Assembly (NCBI GenBank): GCA_905250885.1
Contig: CAJNOQ010000861.1
Span: 1 to 39,880 of the forward strand
DNA from: Didymodactylos carnosus
Taxonomy: Eukaryota; Rotifera; Eurotatoria; Philodinida; Philodinidae
Direction of reading: 5' to 3'
Length of the DNA: 39,880 bases
Part shown: piece after piece, positions 10,803 through 22,100 of the stretch
Layout of the letters: the number at the start of each line of letters is the position of its first letter
How positions within the stretch are numbered: position 1 is the stretch's first letter
Program-made: the position numbers and the translations under genes
Notes under the pieces: generated by a model
What the model saw: the letters and a program-made list of their open reading frames with translations, nothing else
Database searches by the model: none
What the model was told of the DNA's origin: nothing

Positions 10803-11394
10803 GATGTCTGCGGAATAAAAATTAGATCAGCAGGGATATTCAGAAATGAAAAGCAGTTAATTAGTGAATTTTACTTTCAGTTTTCATTTTTTATTTAGTG
10901 TTAATTACTTCAGTACCACATTGACAAAGACATATATGGCTCTGTCTCGGCACTTCTCACACGAGAGGGAAAAGCATCAAGTCGAAAACTTTGAAAATAT
11001 CTTTAGTAAACTGTAATGTTTATATAACTACTACGCTGACAAAACAAAATGGTGAATAGAAAAATGAGAGAACAGAATGCATTCTGCCTGCTCAAACAAT
11101 GCATGTGGCTTGAAGTATAGACAAAATTCATGTCTGCGGCTATCAAGCACCATGCCTGGAGCGTGCACGTATACATAGACGTCAATCACGTCTCTGACTC
11201 GATTCTTGCATGCCTGTATAATGCATCAGGTGGATACTGTGAATCAAGCATGTTCGAATTGTAAAAATGAACTGGTCTTGGGTAACTACGTTGATTGAAT
11301 ATTCAGTTCTGAATTAAACACCAGCTAAAGTGCCAGTTACTTTTCTTTCGTTTCTCTTTAATTACTTATTGCTCCACCACCCAATAGTTGAGAA
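10803..11394. other. Gene-free spacer between two repeats
   Basis: Contains the second copy of a direct repeat at about 11206-11255 (TTGCATGCC, then AGGTGGATACTGTGAATCA), also seen at 9663-9695. No gene is recognised. Confidence 0.4.
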
Positions 11395-12006
11395 ACTAGT
11401 GATTCCACAGACAAGAATCTTGTTTCTCACCTTTACAGACAAGCGACCCATATTCTCCTCGTATAAGAATCTTATGTGTAATCACTATCTTGTATCGGCA
11501 GACAAGGATCTCTTAGTGTTATCTTGTCTGTCGTAAGAAGGTGTTTGGAGACAAGATTCTTATCTTGCCACTTCTGACCAGAATCTTGTTCCGTCCTTTC
11601 CAGGCAGAAGCATAGAAAATGAGGAGTTTTAAAAAATTTAAATCCGTTGAATTTTTTTCAAAGTGTCGCGACTTTATTTATGAAAAGCATGTTGAAGCTG
11701 CTTTTGAAGTCCGCCAGCCTTGAAAATGCTTAACTACTGAGTTATGGCCGATTTTATATTTTTAATCTAGATTTTGAGAATTCTATTAAATTCCATCTTA
11801 GATTTTGGTCAAAAATAATCAGACAACTCTTTCTCAAGGTCTAAAACGATCATTTTCCGTTGCTAGCTTGTTGCTACGCAAGTGTAAAGAAAATGCACGT
11901 CCAAGCTTTATCACTTTTTTCTAAGAAAACGTGGAACAAGATGCTTATCTGTACAAGCAAGGTGCAAGATTCTTGTCTGTGGGAGCACAAGCTTCTTGAC
12001 TAGTGC
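11395..12006. repeat. Palindrome-rich fold-back block built on ACAAGAATCTTGT
   Basis: ACTAGT stands at both ends (11395-11400, 11999-12004). Inside each end is CCACAGACAAGAATCTTG in opposite orientation (about 11405 and about 11980). Between them lie several degenerate copies of the self-complementary ACAAGAATCTTGT or ATAAGAATCTTAT (about 11411, 11464, 11500, 11550, 11578, 11940). No coding frame is supported. It is probably a non-autonomous element with subterminal palindromes; no clear target duplication is visible. Confidence 0.5.
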
Positions 12007-12949
12007 TTTTTCCGCGGACCAAATTGTATGTCGACAGAACTAATTCGTTTACACTCATCGTTATCATGCACTCAAATTTATAATTATTTTTTATCAAAGC
12101 CAGAACTATTGAAACTCATTCATTCGGATCGAAAATATTCCAAAAACAGTGCGGCGATTAAAATCGAAATTATATTATATGTTATTTTCTTGTATTTTGT
12201 CGAATAAAATCGTATAAAGCTAGAGAAGAAACCGTTTTGGGCACTCTGTGCAGTAGAAAAAGGTTAAATAAAGCGGTGAAAATAAGTTTTCGTTTCTTTT
12301 GCGGATTCTGAAAGAAATTTGCCGGATTTTAGGATTACGATTCCGGATTTCTGACTTGTACAGGTGGCAATTCTGCTGACAACTCCCCTTCTAAGACGCA
12401 TGAGCACCATATAGTAAGAGAGTTACTTACAAGATGTTCCCTAACCACTGAACACAAATAGTGGTAATGACGAAGAAAAGAGGAGAAAGCAAAATAACAT
12501 AACAAATAAATGAAATAAAGAAAAAATAGTAATAGGGAGATCATCATACATTTAAAATCTGTTAATGTCAATAACATATTCTATAATCATTATGTAAAGA
12601 TCTTTATACAGCTCAAAATCTATATCTTGTAACTTCATATTGATGCCAATGCCTGAGTCACATTGTTTTATTTGTTAAATTAGATTTGCTTTGCTCTCAC
12701 TAGACCATAGTTAGAACAAGAAGAAGGTAATGTTTTACTGTCTCTACTAGAGACCTGCATGGGCAGTCCGTGTAGCTCTCTAGCAGTCCGCAATTACATA
12801 GTTCTTACTAGTAGTCAAATGTCTTCTAAATAAGCCATTATTCAGGGGTGAAAAATCTACTCTCATCTGACGGAAAATAATGTCAGCTGTTCTATAAATA
12901 CCTCTAAACGGCTGAGTCTTGCGAAGTAACTGAAAATGTTGCAAAAGTC
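12007..12949. other. Gene-free region
   Basis: Near 12238-12376 there are fragments resembling hAT ends (GGGCACTCTG; GGTGGCAATTCTG) and GGATTTC-like words, suggesting a decayed element. Beyond this I see nothing. The C-terminal end of the LINE relic may extend to about 12780. Confidence 0.35.
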
Positions 12950-14030
12950 CCTTTACAAAAGTGCTACACCAAAAGATTGTTCTCATCTTTAAAGGGAGAG
13001 TATTCCATAGTTTGATAATATAAGGAAAAAATGACGAAAAAAATCAGTTTTCATTTAAAAAAGTCAAAAGTTATTTTTAAATTCAACCACCATACGGTTT
13101 CTCGCTAACCTTTCGCTTACTACTCAAACGTAATGCACCAGATACAAATAAACTAGCTCGATACTGGAATTAATAAAAAAACAGAAATATTGTACTTATT
13201 TATACAAATTCAGCGGGCGTATGTTATGATAGAAAAAACAAAAAATTTTTACATTTGATTCAGCGTAGGCTGGTAAATATTCTTTTGAATTTTTTTATTA
13301 CATTTAAAATTTTTTCGTATTTACTCAGCAGATACTCTTGATGAACTTTCTAATCTATTCTTTTTATTTAAAATCACTTCTAAATGCTTATACTCAGCTA
13401 CATCCTTGACTACAACTGTGTTGATATATAGATCAGGAATCAAATTGTTTCTCTTCTGATTCATTCTGATTGAAAACCATATTTTCATATTTGTTCGCAT
13501 TTAGAGGCATTTGCCACGCAACTAACCACTGATGGACTATTCCTAAATCTTCATTTAACATTCTAGTGAGTACATCCAATGTTTTTGTGACAATGATGCA
13601 TCACAATCACAGTATCATCAGGCAAAAAGTCTCGTGGTCGATGTTAAGTTGCTTCCAATATTGTCCATAAAAACTAAAAATAACAAAGGACCTAATACAG
13701 ATCCTTGTGATACGCTTCGATTTATTGACAAATCTGATGACTGTTTTCAGTTAATTGCTGTCACGATTTTTCTATCAGATAAATAACTTCCAAACCATTT
13801 CAGTATCAAACCCTTAACTCTCTTACACTCAAGCTTATCAAGCAAACATTTGATCTATACATGATCAAACGTCTTAGGACAATACCAAAAGGCAGCTGTC
13901 AGTAACGAGATTTTCATTGCTATTAGTATGAATAGTGTGAACAAGATAGACTCGCTGATTTACCGTTGAATCACCTCGAATGAACGCTGACTGCACCCTA
14001 TTTTGTTTCTCAATAAATAAATAAATATAT
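12950..14030 (-). pseudogene. Decayed LINE reverse transcriptase (non-LTR retrotransposon)
   Basis: Read on the minus strand in changing frames, RT blocks appear in the correct order. They are GLILKWFGSYLSDRKIV (about 13820-13760), RSVSQGSVLGPLLFLVFMD (about 13722-13668), an active-site-like FLPDDTVIV (about 13632-13600) and VHQWLVAWQMPLNANKYE (about 13540-13480). Last comes a C-terminal IIKLWNTLPLKMRT (about 13022-12980). The normal A/MDD residue is Pro, and stops and frame changes interrupt the frame (for example TAG within FDHV*IKCLLDKL near 13855), so it is dead. The order and motifs fit Jockey/CR1-like LINEs. No endonuclease domain was found, consistent with 5' truncation. Confidence 0.8.
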
Positions 14031-14663
14031 CCCACTATTTGCAGCAATTGTGAAAGATTTTTTGCATAAGTATATTACTTTTATTTAATCAATCCAATCT
14101 CTACCTTGACAATTTATTGGATAATCAAGTGAACAATCTCATCTTAGTTCGATTTATCTCATATCAACTAAATGTAAGAATGATTATATGACTGCACCAT
14201 GGACGTGGCCTAAGGTATTAATTAAGCTACTATGAATGCTACATTACATCTTATAAGATGCGTCTTATCATAAAAATTGCCTTAGCTAAGAAACAGATCG
14301 TTCAGTTTAGTAGAATTTCTCTACCTTGTCTTATGTTAGTCTTATTCTGTTATCTGTTTAGACAGAAAGAACGTATAAACCTATTTGAATTAAAATTCAT
14401 AGTTTAGAACGAGAAATGGGTAACTTTATGGTACTAGTGAATCATTTATGCTGCAGAAACTTGAGTTTCAGTCGAACGGCGTAAGAATCTTACGTCAAAA
14501 TTTTTTATCGCGGGCTCTACTACTTTGTGTTAGAAGACTATAGGTGCCCAACGCTATTGTCTTCTGTTCAATAAGATTAATACTTTGGTTTTGGGTTTTT
14601 TTTCATTTCATAGTATTTTTTTTGCTATCCGATTGATACAGGTTATTTTTTTTGTTATATTTC
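14031..14663. other. Upstream region of the POLG2-like gene
   Basis: AT-rich, without a recognised gene. The promoter or 5' UTR of the POLG2-like gene should lie here; CAG at 14639-14641, 25 nt before the ATG, could be a splice acceptor. Confidence 0.4.
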
Positions 14664-15701
14664 ATGTCGTCACCGAGCATTATACTCTATAAAAACTTGA
14701 TTAAACATTGTTCACAATATGGTTACCTGACATCCAAAGCTCTCGATGCTAGATCGGAAGATGTCAGTTCTACGTTACCTGATGTCAGTTCTATGTTACC
14801 TCTCAGCTATACTTACGGTTTTTTAACATCAACATTATTTTATAATTTAAAACATGAATGGTTAAAATCGTTAATACGTAATACATGTGGATTATATAAT
14901 ATTTATTGGTTAGATCAACAGGCACCATCAACATTTGAATCAATAATACAGAAACAAGAAGCGTATAAAAAATCTAAAGTCACAACATATGCAATTGCGT
15001 GGAGTGAAAATAAAATATCGCAACCACCCTCTGAAAATTTATCATCGCTACTACGTCTAGTGCAACAGGATCAATCAAAAGATGATTATTTGAATTTACG
15101 TGGTGTTCAATTAAATTCACAAAAAATTAATTTACAGCGTTTAACGAATGAACGTTTACGTTGGTGGAAGAAGTTTTTGAACAAACGAGAGTCGTTATTA
15201 CGTGTGTCGGATAAATGTCAGTTATTAATTAAGTATAATGTGGATAAAATAAATGCAAGTTATTGTTTAGAATCTTTGATTACTTCTGACGACGAGAAAT
15301 GTATTGATTTATCATTAAATATGAACTATGCGTTATCTGTACTTCTCATTGATGCTTTTAAAGATGATTCTATACTACAATTACATCCGCTATTAGCACC
15401 ATATCAAGTTGGAATTCAACTAGATGAGATCCAGGATTCTAATACAGATGATTACAATGAATTGCGTGATTATTTAGGAAATATATTAACATCGAAATAT
15501 CAATTCAGATTTTTACGAGATAATAATGGTGATTGGGATAAACTAGGTGTGCCATTTGTGATTATTTTGAATTCAGATTCATTAAAAAATGGTCTTTGTA
15601 CGGTACAAAATCGCGATACACGATTGCGTGAACAAGTGCATATTAAACATCTTCCCAGACACTTGTCTATTTATTTCAAAGCATTAGATGATTATTCATG
15701 A
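14664..15701 (+). CDS. POLG2: Mitochondrial DNA polymerase accessory subunit (POLG2-like), intronless
   Basis: 345 codons from the ATG at 14664. The upstream TTG at 14652 extends the frame but is not a likely start. The C-terminal half matches the anticodon-binding-like domain of the polymerase gamma accessory subunit: LHPLLAPYQVGIQL near residue 240, then YLGNILTSKYQFRFL, then LGVPFVIILNSDSLKNGL and NRDTRLREQVHIKHL near the end. The N-terminal part corresponds to the degenerate class-II tRNA-synthetase-like fold (YGFLTSTLFYNLKHEWL). The protein dimerises, binds primer-template DNA and raises processivity of the catalytic subunit in mitochondria. Its length is nearer to insect homologues than to the roughly 485-aa human protein. 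It has no intron, although its neighbours are intron-dense. A 21-bp tandem duplication (about 14759-14800) gives DVSSTLP-DVSSMLP. RIC1 begins 437 nt downstream on the same strand. Confidence 0.85.
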   Translation: MSSPSIILYKNLIKHCSQYGYLTSKALDARSEDVSSTLPDVSSMLPLSYTYGFLTSTLFYNLKHEWLKSLIRNTCGLYNIYWLDQQAPSTFESIIQKQEAYKKSKVTTYAIAWSENKISQPPSENLSSLLRLVQQDQSKDDYLNLRGVQLNSQKINLQRLTNERLRWWKKFLNKRESLLRVSDKCQLLIKYNVDKINASYCLESLITSDDEKCIDLSLNMNYALSVLLIDAFKDDSILQLHPLLAPYQVGIQLDEIQDSNTDDYNELRDYLGNILTSKYQFRFLRDNNGDWDKLGVPFVIILNSDSLKNGLCTVQNRDTRLREQVHIKHLPRHLSIYFKALDDYS

Positions 15702-16138
15702 AAATATGGATTTTATTTTGTTTCTATTTGAGGAAGTTTTTCTTCTAATTCAATGGTAATGATATTTTTGTTTTTCTGTGCTTTTTTTGCTAGCCAAATT
15801 TGCACATACGTATGCTGTTCACTTTGACATTCTGTTGCTTTTCTATTAAAACTTTGTTATACCTTTTTTTTATATATATTTACTGCTCAAAACTAAATAT
15901 ATCACATTAGAGAGGTCAAAATGGAGGCGAAACTGCTTTGTGGAAGGGAATCTTACGCTAGCTTTTCGCATGTATAAAGATAATCCATGGAAAGAATCAC
16001 TTCAGATTATGATACAGATAATATTAGTAAAATAAATGGACTTTGGAACAATCAATTCTTGTTATTTACTTGATATATAATACAGTCTGTTTTATTTTAT
16101 TTACAGATTATGAGCGTATTCTAGTTCCAAATGCTAAC
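15702..16138. other. POLG2-RIC1 intergenic spacer
   Basis: AT-rich. A pyrimidine-rich TTTATTTACAG acceptor at about 16096-16106, 32 nt before the RIC1 ATG, suggests a 5' UTR intron or a trans-splice acceptor. No gene is recognised. Confidence 0.45.
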
Positions 16139-19100
16139 ATGTATTTTCCAGTTGGGTCATTTCGCGTTTATTCACTACCCTTAAACGAACCGTTTACTGT
16201 TAACTTTATTCGTGCAACAAGAGATAGATTAAAATTAGTTGTATTAACACCAACAGTTATCAGTATATGGCTTTCCAAAGTGCGTAGTTATTTTTATTCG
16301 TTTCTTTAAAGACTAACAGAGGAATTCATTCGCTTAGGCCACAACATTGGTGAGTCTTGTGCGACGTTCTGAGAATTCAATAGCAATTCATGGTGAAAAT
16401 GTTTATGCCGAATGGCGTATTGATGGACAAAAAATAGCTGTTTCTGTAAGTAGCACGTATAACACATTTAAATATACATCAATTTGTTTTGTTTACTTTT
16501 TTTAGACTACAAAAGGTTACATAATTTATTACAAAGTATCATTTGACACTCCAAAATCCTATTTATTTGGCTCTTCTAATGATGAAGATCCGTGGTAGGA
16601 ACACGTTTGAAACTATTCTATGATTGACCTAGTTGCCTAACTGAATTGTTTCTTTCGTTGCTTCTCGGTTAAGAAGAAATACAACTATTATGTTCGTTTC
16701 TATTTGATCCCACAAATATACTCAATTCGTTTGTGGGGCTGCGAAATAGTTTACATATTTTACCTTGATAGTATTGACATTTCTTCGACCTATAAGCGAG
16801 TATATCCTTTTTCTCGTTTTTAGTGAATATTTGGTTCGAATTAATACCGAATCTAATTTTACATTTCCTATGGTTCGTATTAAAATTGTTCAAGATAGCG
16901 CCTTAAATGTTGAAAGTGGAATCGAAGGGTAAATTTACTTTCATCTGATCTCATCTACTACAAATTGACAACGTATTCTTCGTTTCTAGAATGATTAATC
17001 TTGGTCAAGATCTTTTAGTAGCAAATAGTACGGGTTTATTGTATCGTATTACATGGGACGGTACTATATTGAGTAATTACACAATTTCACTCAATACATT
17101 ATCATGTTCTATATGTTTAAATTCTGACAGGGGTAAACAATGAGAATTCTTAAATAAAATGCTTTTTTTTCTATGGTTTATCTTTTTTTTAGCATTTATA
17201 TTGAATAAAACAGGTTTATATGCAAAACAAATCGAATTTTCTCCATTACTGAATGGTATTGGTATTGTTTTCTCAGATGGTACATCTGGTTTGATTATTT
17301 GTGAAACATCAAGATTTGAACCAAATGTAAAAGAAGAAGATATTTATATTCTATGATTATTTCATTTTTTTTTGGTTGTTTTCAGCAATGTCAGTGTATT
17401 GTGATTCAACCATCAAGTGAAGAAAAAGTATGGAAAACACACTGTTGTGTGGCACTAAATGCAATCTATCAATTGTTAGCATTTGGATCTAGCAGGTATG
17501 TTCATAATATATTTTTAAGGAAAAATGTTGCACAATTGATTTATTGTAGTGGTCAAGGAGTTGTGTACTATATTGATGAATTAACGTCTTCATTGCAGTT
17601 AGCGTATAAAATCCGTTTAAGTGTTGAAAATTTTCCAGGTAATATTAATATACGTCCTCTTCATGCATTGTCGTTTATGTTAATTTTCTTTTTCTTTTGC
17701 GAATAGATTTGATTGAAACGCTAGGTTCATTGTGTTCAATGAAATGGAGTCCTGATTATCGAGTATTATGCACATTATGGGATAATGGAGCATTTGGTGT
17801 ATGGACTGTATTCGGCATATTACTGTACTGTTCATATTCCTCACAACAATCATTGTAATTTCTTATTTTTAGCATTTTCATCATTATATTCAAAATATCT
17901 TTCTATTTAGAAATTCTATGCAATCGTATGGCTTATGTACAGTTATTGTAAGTTTTCACAATTAATTAGAGATAATAGCATAGTAGTAATAGTAAATTAG
18001 TCTTAAGCGAAAAAAACTCAAAATTATTGACATTTTCGACAAAAATAGATCATTTTCATACGTATCAGTTATTGGTTTAAGTCCACGTGGGTGTAACTTG
18101 TTAGAATTATTAATCATTACAAATTACATGTATTATTTGTAGGAGTGGGGTCCGGACGGATACACAATGTGGATTGCTTCTCAAAAACAACAGAGATCAA
18201 CATCATTATCCAGCGCTGCAGATGATGCATCCGTTGTAAATAGCGTGAATACTAGTCAGTTATTATTGTTAAATTTCTTGAAATCATCGGTTATTAACAA
18301 TCCACATTCGGTATGCAAGTTAGAATGTCGAATATCTGGTAATGCCGTTTTTTTTGTTTTGTTGTCTGATAGGGTAGTATTGAACACCTTGTATTACAAT
18401 CAGAAGATAAAATACATTTATATCTAAGCGGTGGCACTGTAAGTTCGACAAATCCATCACAACAACAGCAAAATGACACTAATTATGGCTCATTATCAAC
18501 AGTAGCATACGATGTTGGTTGGCAAATTATTCAAGTACCACAACTTTATATTCATAATAATTGGCCAATTAAAGTTAGTAGTGTCTAAATACTCATCTAC
18601 AATATTTTCATTCTTTTTATTTTAGTTCGCCTGCATTGATAATACTGGACAGTATTTGGCCGTAGCTGGTCAACATGGTTTTGCTCATTTATCATTACTA
18701 ACAAGAAAGTGGAAATTATTTGGAAATGCTGGACAAGTATTTGATTAACAATCTAAATGGATAAATAATAAGAACGCTTTTCTTTTCTTTTGCGTTTAGG
18801 AACGTGATATTCGTGTAGTTGGTGGTTTATTATGGTGGCATGAATTCATTATTTGTGGTTGTACATCAACTAGCGATAGTCGCGATGAAGTAAGAAATAG
18901 CGCCTCATGAGAAATACACAAAATCATCACTCACACAATAATTTTCTTTAGCATCTTCCGAAACGCGAAGTAAGAATGCAAAGACAAGCTCTCGAAACAG
19001 TGATGACACATTACTAATATTCTAACAAAAATAAAAAATAAACTCAATTCCATTTCTTCAGAAATCTGAGCTCATAAACTTAAGAACCATATTCTTTCAC

Positions 19101-22100
19101 ACCTTTTCCATATCTGAGAATCCTATATGAAGATCTACATCTGAATTTTTTTCGACACTTCCTCAGTTTGTTTGTTTCTTTGTTTTCTTTCTACATTTTT
19201 GAACTATTTTTATTTTTGGACGTTTTCAGGCATGATTGCATGATGACACATGCAACAGAAAGACTAATTGACACCGTTGCATGTGTGAATTAAGGCGATC
19301 TGTATTATTTTCTCGGGAGATTATTGTGCTATTTGAAAACAACTATTTTCACTTCTTTTTTGCTTTTTGTTTAGATTCGTCTGTATTCGCGGTTAACCAA
19401 TCTTGATAACAGTTTTTCTAATGTCACGCGTTTACAGTCCCCCATCGTATGTTTGAATGTCTGTGACGATACATTAATTGCATTTTGTTATGATTTGCAT
19501 ATTATGTTATATGCATTAGAAAGAAAAGAAACAAAACCGGGTAAGGGTTATAAAACACATTTTATTTTGTATTAGTAGTATACTATGTTCTATTTATTAG
19601 TTGCCGGTGCACATTTGATCAAACTGCATGAAATATCTGTTGAATCCTATGTTCCACACGCTGTATTTGTCCCTTTTGTTGGTTTGACATCACTGCGTAC
19701 AGATTCAGGTAATTCTTATTTATTAGTTTGTTTTCATTATTTGTTTGCAACTAGTCATTACATGTTCGTAGGTTTACCACAATCAAAATCTTCAAATTAT
19801 GATAATTCGCCACAAAGCATATTGCTCAATGTTTGTGGTCGATTATTACTGTTACAACAAGAGAAAGATGGTTCATCGTTGATACTACAAAAATCAACAA
19901 AAAAGACCACATTGCAAACAGTTAACTTTTTACCACCTGTCATGATTGCTGCATGGGTCGAAGCCATATGGACAATTTCACATCAGAATTCAACGAATCC
20001 ATATTTGTCCAATGCATTGTGGCTTTGTTGTGGTTTACAGGGAATGAAAGTAAGTAAAATGTATTATTCGGTATAGCCCTCACTATGTATCATTCAAATA
20101 GGTATGGCTACCATTATATAGAAAAGCTGATGAGCCAATATTTCAATCTCATCGTATAATGCTCAATTTTGGTCTAACCATTTATCCATTAGGTACTGAT
20201 TTTTCTCATATTTTTTAGAATCATATTTCACCGATGTTATTTTTTGATTTAATAGCTGTTGTCGTTGAAGAAGCTGTTATCCTTGGTGCTATGTCTGAAG
20301 TTCATAGTTATAATTCAAAAACATTTTGCTCAATAACAAAAACAGTATGTTGTTAAGATATCATTTATCTATATTAATCATTCTTTTCTCATTTTAGACA
20401 CAAGTCTTTCTCAATCATGTCTTTCAAGAATTAATTAGAAAAAAGTACATAAATTTTTTAACGATAGTTGAAATTTTAAATTATTAATAACAAACACTTT
20501 ATTTTTCTAATCTAGTTTGGATTTCGATGCATTACAGATTGCTCAAACATGTAAAAGTTTACCACATTTTTCACATGTATTAGAATTGTTATTACACAAG
20601 GTATTAGAAGAAGAAGCAACATCTTTACAACCAATTCCAGGTAAAAATATTCATGAGAAAAATTTCTATTGCTATAAAAAAATATATTTCACTCGTGTGA
20701 GTTGTCAAACTTAATTATATATATAGTAAAGTTCCAAGTTCTTTATTTCATACACTAATGGAAGAATGTGATTTTTATTTCGACTGTTTCAACAATGCAG
20801 AGTATAATTATTTCTTACTTCATATAATCTAGTTTCAACAGATCAATCAAGATGATTTTTTATTTTTATAAGTTGTAACATTAACAATTTAACCGGTAAC
20901 ACTACATTATTTTATATTGTAGTAGATACATTTTTTTTAACTCTCCTTCTAAAAGTCCATTTTTGTGATGATTATAGCTATCTGATATGTTAGTGATAGA
21001 TTATTAAATCAAATCTTATTGATAATGATTATTTTCTTTATGTAGCAGAAATGTAGTGTAGAATAGCATAGGTTTTGATAGAAAACATTTTTTCGTGTGA
21101 AAGATTGATAAATACCATTTGTACGACATAGAAATAACAACGTTATTACCATGAAGTTAAAATTTTAGATCCATTATTGCCGCGTGTTGCTGATTTTATC
21201 AAACTGTTTCCACAATATTTACGCATTGTTTCACACTGTGCACGCAAAACAGAAGTAGCTTTATGGCCATGTTTATTCTCAAATTCGATTATTGGCGATC
21301 CAAAACAGTTGTTTAAAGTAAGAAATAGAATAATAGGCACTGAACGTGTATATACGACTCTTTTTTTTTTCAAATTTCAGCAATGTTTGGATCAAAATAA
21401 CCTTGAAACAGCTTCCTCCTATTTGATTATAATACAAAATCTTGAAAGAAGTGAAATTAGTCAACAAGTAAGACAAAAATTTGTTTGACCTCTTGAATCT
21501 TGCCTGTCTAATTAATCTGATTTACATTTCAGTTTGCACAAGTTCTACTTCAACATTCGCTTGAAAATGCTAAATGGGAATTAGTTGCAGATATCATTCG
21601 TTTCATATATTGTATAGGTGAGTTAGACTTATCTTTGTATTGCATTTGACATAAATATTCTAGTCATCTTTCTCTGTACAGATCCTCATGATTTGAATAG
21701 TAATGAAAATATACGTACGATCAATACTCGTTTACCTACAACAACAAGTGGACGTGTCAACAATAGTTTATCACAAAAATCACCGTTATCTCCTCATAAA
21801 GATGCTCTTAAATTTACCTATGTTGTCAATCTTCGACAACGAACGGGCAGTATTGTAACAACTATGGCTACCAGTACATCAACAACAAATACTTCTGCTG
21901 TAATGACAGGTGCAGGTGTATCAACAATGACAGAAATTACACCATCATCGACGGCACTCACAGGAACTCAATCATCTCCAACATCATCATCAAACTCAAA
22001 TACACAACAACCTCACCAAATCCGTCGAGATGCACAAAGAAAAACAAGTACATCAGATAATAAGTATGTTATCAACGTTCTGAGAATTCTAAGATTTTTT

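Noticed and set aside
11395-12006. CRISPR-like array
   Set aside because: The palindromes vary, spacing is irregular and the sequence context is a eukaryotic nuclear genome.
12238-12376. Further hAT element
   Set aside because: End-like pieces (GGGCACTCTG, GGTGGCAATTCTG) are present but point the same way and lack a consistent partner and target duplication.
14664-15701. Bacterial horizontal transfer of an intronless gene
   Set aside because: The protein matches the animal mitochondrial polymerase accessory subunit, and codon use is as AT-rich as in neighbours.
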